The translations under genes and the position numbers were made by a program. A model generated the notes under the pieces. The model was not told where the DNA came from, ran no database searches, and worked only from the letters and a program-made list of their open reading frames with translations. Positions 59,537-64,000 of a stretch of DNA of 64,000 bases are shown piece after piece (the stretch's first letter is position 1; the number at the start of each line of letters is the position of its first letter). Origin of the DNA: Cryptomeria japonica (taxonomy: Eukaryota; Streptophyta; Pinopsida; Cupressales; Cupressaceae); NCBI RefSeq assembly GCF_030272615.1, contig NC_081414.1, positions 525,863,137 to 525,927,136 of the forward strand, given 5' to 3'.

Positions 59537-62241
59537 TGTCGAACACACCACAAAACTAAGAGGAGGCAAGGGAGGGGCGGTGAATCAGTCTGAACCTCAA
59601 AAATACTTAATTTTTGATCTTCAAACTTTAAACCTCAACCATATAATCACAGCAGTAATAAATCATGAAAGCACAAAGCACAACAAACACACGAACACCA
59701 GATTTACGTGGAAAACCCAAGCAGGGAAAAACCACAATGAGAATCACACTCACGATATGAATATATTCTATTACGATGTTACCTTCAACATCACTACTCC
59801 TAAAAGGACTCGAAGAACTAAGGTGCACAACCTTAGGGCAAGATACAAATGACTTGCAGAACTGAAACACATTGTCTCAAGGCAAGATATAGAAAGCTGC
59901 GAAGAGACTCGCTGTCTTCTAGCAGAGAAAGGAATAGCTGAATTGAAAAGAACAAGATCTCTTGATCATGAAATTGTCCTTAAACCACTGTATCAAGCAA
60001 ACACATCTGACTTCAAATATTATCTTAGAACACTATCACATTGAAGATATAATCTTCAAAGCTCTTCACAACTGACTTTCACACATCTCCAACATCAAAT
60101 CTGCTTGCAAATCATTCACATTGTTTCTTGTCAATTCACACACCTTCCATACCATCACTCGCACATCCGCACTTCTTTATATAAAAGATTAATCATTAAA
60201 ACCCTTAACTAGGTTGGCCACAAACAGAATAAACAATATTTGAATAAATTCGACCACCAGGACCTAAAACATTCATTCCAGTACCCAAGAACATCACAAC
60301 ACAATTTTTCCAAACGATTACAATGAACCGCACACATTAATACATCCTCCAAGGTCAACATCAACTGAAACGTGTAGATAAACATTAAAGCATGTTAACC
60401 TATGTTACCCCGAGTTTCCAGGACACGAACGAGGGGAGGAGGTTCCAAGATGACATTTTTTTTTGCCAATTTTTGGGACGGCAAGGGGACAGCTATATAA
60501 AATATAGGAAAATTTTAAAATATATAGGGAAATTTTAAATGTTGATATGAGAACATGGATATAGCATGCATATGAAAACATTAGAGAACCTTAAGTTCTT
60601 TGTCAATACTCAATACAATATGCATTCATTATTCAGAAATTAGAATTCAATGTCAATATGCATGTGATATTAAAAAACTAACATACAAAATGCCCAAAGG
60701 CTACACTGCTGCCATATAGTTTCATTTTCAAAATACCAAAAAACAAAGTATAAACATAAGATTTTGAAATCATGGCAAATGCAAGGATTCCAACAAAATC
60801 AGTCTCCAACATCATGGCCTTGCAAGGCTACGATGAAGTTTCCACTTTAACATTCAAAACGTAAGGGTTGTAAACGAGTGCAAAATATTAGTATTCGCAG
60901 AGATTATAGGTTGCAAGACTTCAACTTTAAATCTGAACAAACACCTTTGACTGTAAACATTTCCTGTATCAAAAATATTTATTGCTGGAGAAGCAATATA
61001 CCAAAATTACCTAATCAAAATTACCTCCCAAATATTTGTTAAATGTCTGATTTGTAAATATAATGCAACATGCCTTCCAAAATGTCGGCAACCAATAGAT
61101 TTGAATATGTAATAACTTATTTACTAAAACAAACTGGACAAAAATGGTAACCATCAATATTTCACTATCAAAATACAAGTTAATCTCCCATCTCGAAAAT
61201 GTACTATTGTTGAGGTGTGGGGACCACAAAAAGAAATTAAAAAAAATGTTTTTCTTAAGCATTTTGGACATTTTTTTATTTTTAAATGTGTTGGGAAAAG
61301 GGGGACGGTTGGCCGTAATTGGGACGATCAGAGGACATCATAAGAGTCCCCAATCGTCCAAGGTACGGGGGGACGTCCCCTTTGAGAATCACTGTCGTCC
61401 CCAAGTTTCTGGGACGTTTCCCACAAATTTTTCAATTTTGGGGATGGCAGAGGGACATCCCTTGGCCATCCCCAAGTCCTCGCAACGTCCCTGGTACAAG
61501 GACGAGGGATTTTAGCCCAAAGATTCATCCCCAAGTAACATATACGTTAACCAGTCGACCCAAAACAAACCTCCAATGAAAATTACACAACACGGATCTA
61601 CACACGCCATGGTGAGACCCAAAACAATAATCAAACTCATTCTCCAAAGCAAACCTAGATCAAAAGAATACGATCCAAGTAGGATACACCACTACAATCA
61701 ACTAGAAACTAAGCCAACTAACAGCACTGAACTTAGAACATCATAACTCCACTTGCCAATCAAATCATCACCTGAAAACAAAACTGAAACAATGCACAAA
61801 CCACATCAACATGTTCTCCAAACCACAACACTTGAATCCACATATCCGAAAACCACCAAGCAATTTCTGAACCAGTTTTGACAGACAACCTCACTATCAA
61901 AAACAGCAACAATCAACTTTACCATCTGAGCAACAGAAAACCTGCTAATCTAATAGTGCATTATATACAAAACATAAAACTTATATCCAAAGTTGCAACA
62001 CATAATCTTCGCCACCCAAAGGAATGCAAAGCATTCTTCCACTAAGACATTAAAAACTCTTTCCTATATTAATATTGTTTCTTGCATATTGAAACTTCCA
62101 CTACACCATCCTTCTAGAAACACATCAACAATACTAAGACACAAACCTCCTGACCATCTATAACATATAGTGACATCAATGACAACACAAGAAAGGTTGA
62201 CATAAATGACAACATAGCACAACAACTCAAGTTTCCAATAG
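59537..62241 (-). mobile_element. Copia-type solo LTR in hAT BED exon
   Basis: On minus TATTGGAAAC (TG worn to TA) to GTGTTCGACA. Perfect 5-bp duplication GTTAA (59532-59536, 62242-62246), and the BED reading frame is restored across it. Net length about 1.55 kb without the small hAT element inside. On minus a TATATAAAG (near 60183) and GGTTTTTCCC then TTGGGTTTTCCACGTA (near 59720) link it to the solo LTR at 55065. Confidence 0.85.
60400..61543. mobile_element. Small non-autonomous hAT-type element
   Basis: 1,144 bp with no coding capacity. Flanked by ATGTTAAC (60392-60399) and ACGTTAAC (61544-61551), an 8-bp duplication with one mismatch, the size made by hAT transposases. Tips CTATGTTAC and, inverted at the right end, ATATGTTAC. 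Subterminal GGGAC/GTCCC clusters near both ends (60418-60490 and 61300-61505) resemble those of hAT copy 3, which may have supplied the transposase. Confidence 0.75.
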
Positions 62242-62246
62242 TTAAT

Positions 62247-63640
62247 GCCCACTTGCTTCATATCTAAAACAAAGGTGTAGATGTATGTGAAGTTGGCAAA
62301 AAGATTGAACTACAAGGCTGAGTTAAGTAATTTATGGGTGGTCTAGTTAGTGAAGACAGTGCACCTACATCTTCTTCTTTCTCTCTATGGTCAAGGGTCA
62401 TCAAGGATAAGGTTCTACTTCAACTACTTTGCACCGGTCAATTGCACATATGCTAATTCCATCTACCTTAAGGGCAATCAAGGCTAGGGGGAAATGGAAG
62501 ATGACAAGTGATGTTCCAAACCCATTAGGAAAAGTATTCAATGTGCAATTGAAGGATAAGGCAAATGATGCCATTAGCGAATTCTTCTTTGCCAATGGCA
62601 TTCCATTCTATGTGGCTTGCTCTCCTTATTATAGGGAGACAATGACAAAGATAGCAAGAGTATGACCATCATATATGCCACCAAGAGAGACAAAATTTAG
62701 GACCACAAAGATAAATATTTTAAAGGAGGATATGAAGGAACCTCGAGTCACAAGTGGATGCAACATAGTCATCGATGGGTGGACAATCATTAGGCATTGT
62801 CCACTCGTCAATGCCATGGTTACATGTATAGAGGGCCCTTATTTTCTAAGAACTATTGATTGTTCAAGGCATCACAAGGATGCCAATTTGTGTTCTCAAA
62901 ACCTCAAAGATGCTATAGAGGAGGTTGGGCCACAAAATGTGATCCAAGTAGTGATAAATGTAACCCGTGTGCAAAATTGCAACGAAGTTAATTGAAGCAA
63001 CATATAGACATATTTGGTGGTCACATTATTGTGTGCCTGCCATGAATAATGCACTCAAGCACATGGGAAAGATTGATTGGATCAAAATAATTGTCAATGA
63101 TGTTAGAGATGTGCAAATGTTTATTTGTAACCACCACACTTCACATGCACTCTTCAAGACCTTTTCTAAGAAGGAATTCTTGAAACTTGTGGAGACTAGA
63201 TGCATATCAGAATTCATTCTCTTGGAGAGGATGCTTGAGTTGCAAGAGACATTGCAACCAATGATTATGATTGCAAGAAGGAATTAGTGGCTTAACTCCA
63301 AGACAAATCAAGGGAAGAAGGTGAAGGATGTGTTGCAGAGCGATGTTTTTTAGGGTGGTGCAAAATATATTATCTCCATCATTACTCCAATCTTCAAAAT
63401 GATTAGAAATGGGGATTCAAGTGCACCTAACCTTGGAGAGGTGTATACGTGTGTTGATTCTATGATTGACCAAATAAAGGTTGTCGTATGAGAGGAACCC
63501 ACATTACAATTCTACAATGAATATATTTAGCCAATCATTCATCAAAGATAGGAGAAGCTCAACAATCCCTTGCACATGGCTACCTATGCATTGAACCCCA
63601 AGTGTTATGTACAATGATTGTATAAACATAAATGGCTCTT
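62247..63640 (+). pseudogene. hAT copy 3 transposase body
   Basis: Plus-strand remnant. Order: AHLLHI (end of BED finger), linker, FFFANGIPFYVACSPYYRE (62560-62640), the DUF659 core with IDGWTIIRHCPLVNAMV (62770) and FLRTIDCSRHH, VGPQNVIQVVINVT (worn D-N-A), WIKIIVNDVRDVQMFI, LVETRCISEFILLERML, and near the end a worn LNPKCY at 63590 typical of the region before the dimerisation domain. Stops at about 62663, 63285, 63350, 63490 and 63527 and small frame changes break it. Confidence 0.75.
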
Positions 63641-63833
63641 TAATGTATTTGGCAAATGGCATTAATTGAAACTGCATATATTTTTTAATTTTTTCTATTT
63701 CATAAAATTAATCGCCATCCCGTATTATTCCCTCAAAACAAGCCTCTCATCCCTTGCTGCCCCATAAACATGTCTCATCATCCCCTATTGTCCTTGTCCC
63801 GGAATCTCTATGGAACATAGGTTCTAACTAATT

Positions 63834-64000
63834 GATACTTTAGGTTGCTACTTATGAAGAATTAAAACAACTAAAAAAAATTGATTCATCTAATATGGGC
63901 TGATACATTAAGGAGGTGTAATTTCAAGCAACAAAATTTGTAACCAAACAAAATCTAAAAGAAATTAATGCAAATTTAAGCAATGAATCGAAAAATCATG
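63834..64000. other. Right edge, nothing recognised
   Basis: AT-rich sequence after the presumed hAT copy 3 end; no coding or repeat signal seen. Confidence 0.4.

Larger units (their letters stand above)
58297..63833 (+). mobile_element. hAT transposon copy 3, split by a solo LTR
   Basis: GTCCCC/GGGGAC-rich subterminal sequence lies at 58325-58520 and, weaker, at 63710-63810. A BED finger (59463-59536, continued at 62247) and the transposase body (to 63640) lie between. Removing the solo LTR gives about 2.8 kb. Tips resemble each other when inverted (TGTGTTCCCTA left, TATGTTCCATA right), but I found no clear 8-bp duplication, so ends are approximate. Confidence 0.55.

Overview
The window is plant nuclear DNA, most likely from a gymnosperm (probably a conifer). 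It is AT-rich, almost gene-free and filled with nested, decayed transposable elements. I place nearly every kilobase between 6 and 24 kb and between 35 and 64 kb in a named element, mostly by finding element ends plus matching target-site duplications (TSDs). There are no bacterial-type operons, rRNA, tRNA or CRISPR arrays. The only host gene I can support is one exon at 31860-32310 (minus strand) of an AllA/ureidoglycolate-hydrolase-like cupin protein.

Layout. 1-6.2 kb: a tandem repeat and two solo LTRs sharing the start TGTAATGTCCCC (2055-2745 and 3462-4603, each with a TSD). 6.2-24.4 kb: one hAT DNA transposon, about 3.8 kb when insertions are removed, split by two large LTR-like units. 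Unit i (8437-15329) carries a long decayed ORF. Unit ii (16830-24269) contains unit iii (17231-22226), which contains a solo LTR (17953-19611), giving four nesting levels. 24.4-35.3 kb: intergenic sequence with tandem arrays and the host exon. 35.3-42.3 kb: a second hAT copy of the same family, split by unit iv (36416-41999), which carries a homologous ORF. 42.3-58.3 kb: remains of a small copia-like element around unit v (43020-57328). Unit v was hit by an 8.9-kb Ty3/gypsy chromovirus (46074-55018) and, only 36 bp beyond its TSD, by a copia-type solo LTR (55065-57215). 58.3-63.8 kb: a third hAT transposase relic whose BED finger is cut by a solo LTR (59537-62241), itself hit by a small hAT-type element (60400-61543).

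The most unusual content is the family formed by units i-v. They share a start (TGTTGTGAC, then two small palindromes), an end (CACATCAACA) and a TATA promoter 0.77-0.89 kb before the end. Four of the five have clean 5-bp TSDs. They look like giant solo LTRs. Each has its own minisatellite or low-complexity block, and two carry, upstream of the TATA box, a multi-kilobase ORF for an unrecognised protein. The two protein copies are clearly homologous but diverged. No reverse transcriptase or integrase of this family is present. The chromovirus is the only element with recognisable gag-pol; its reading frame is intact apart from five nonsense codons.
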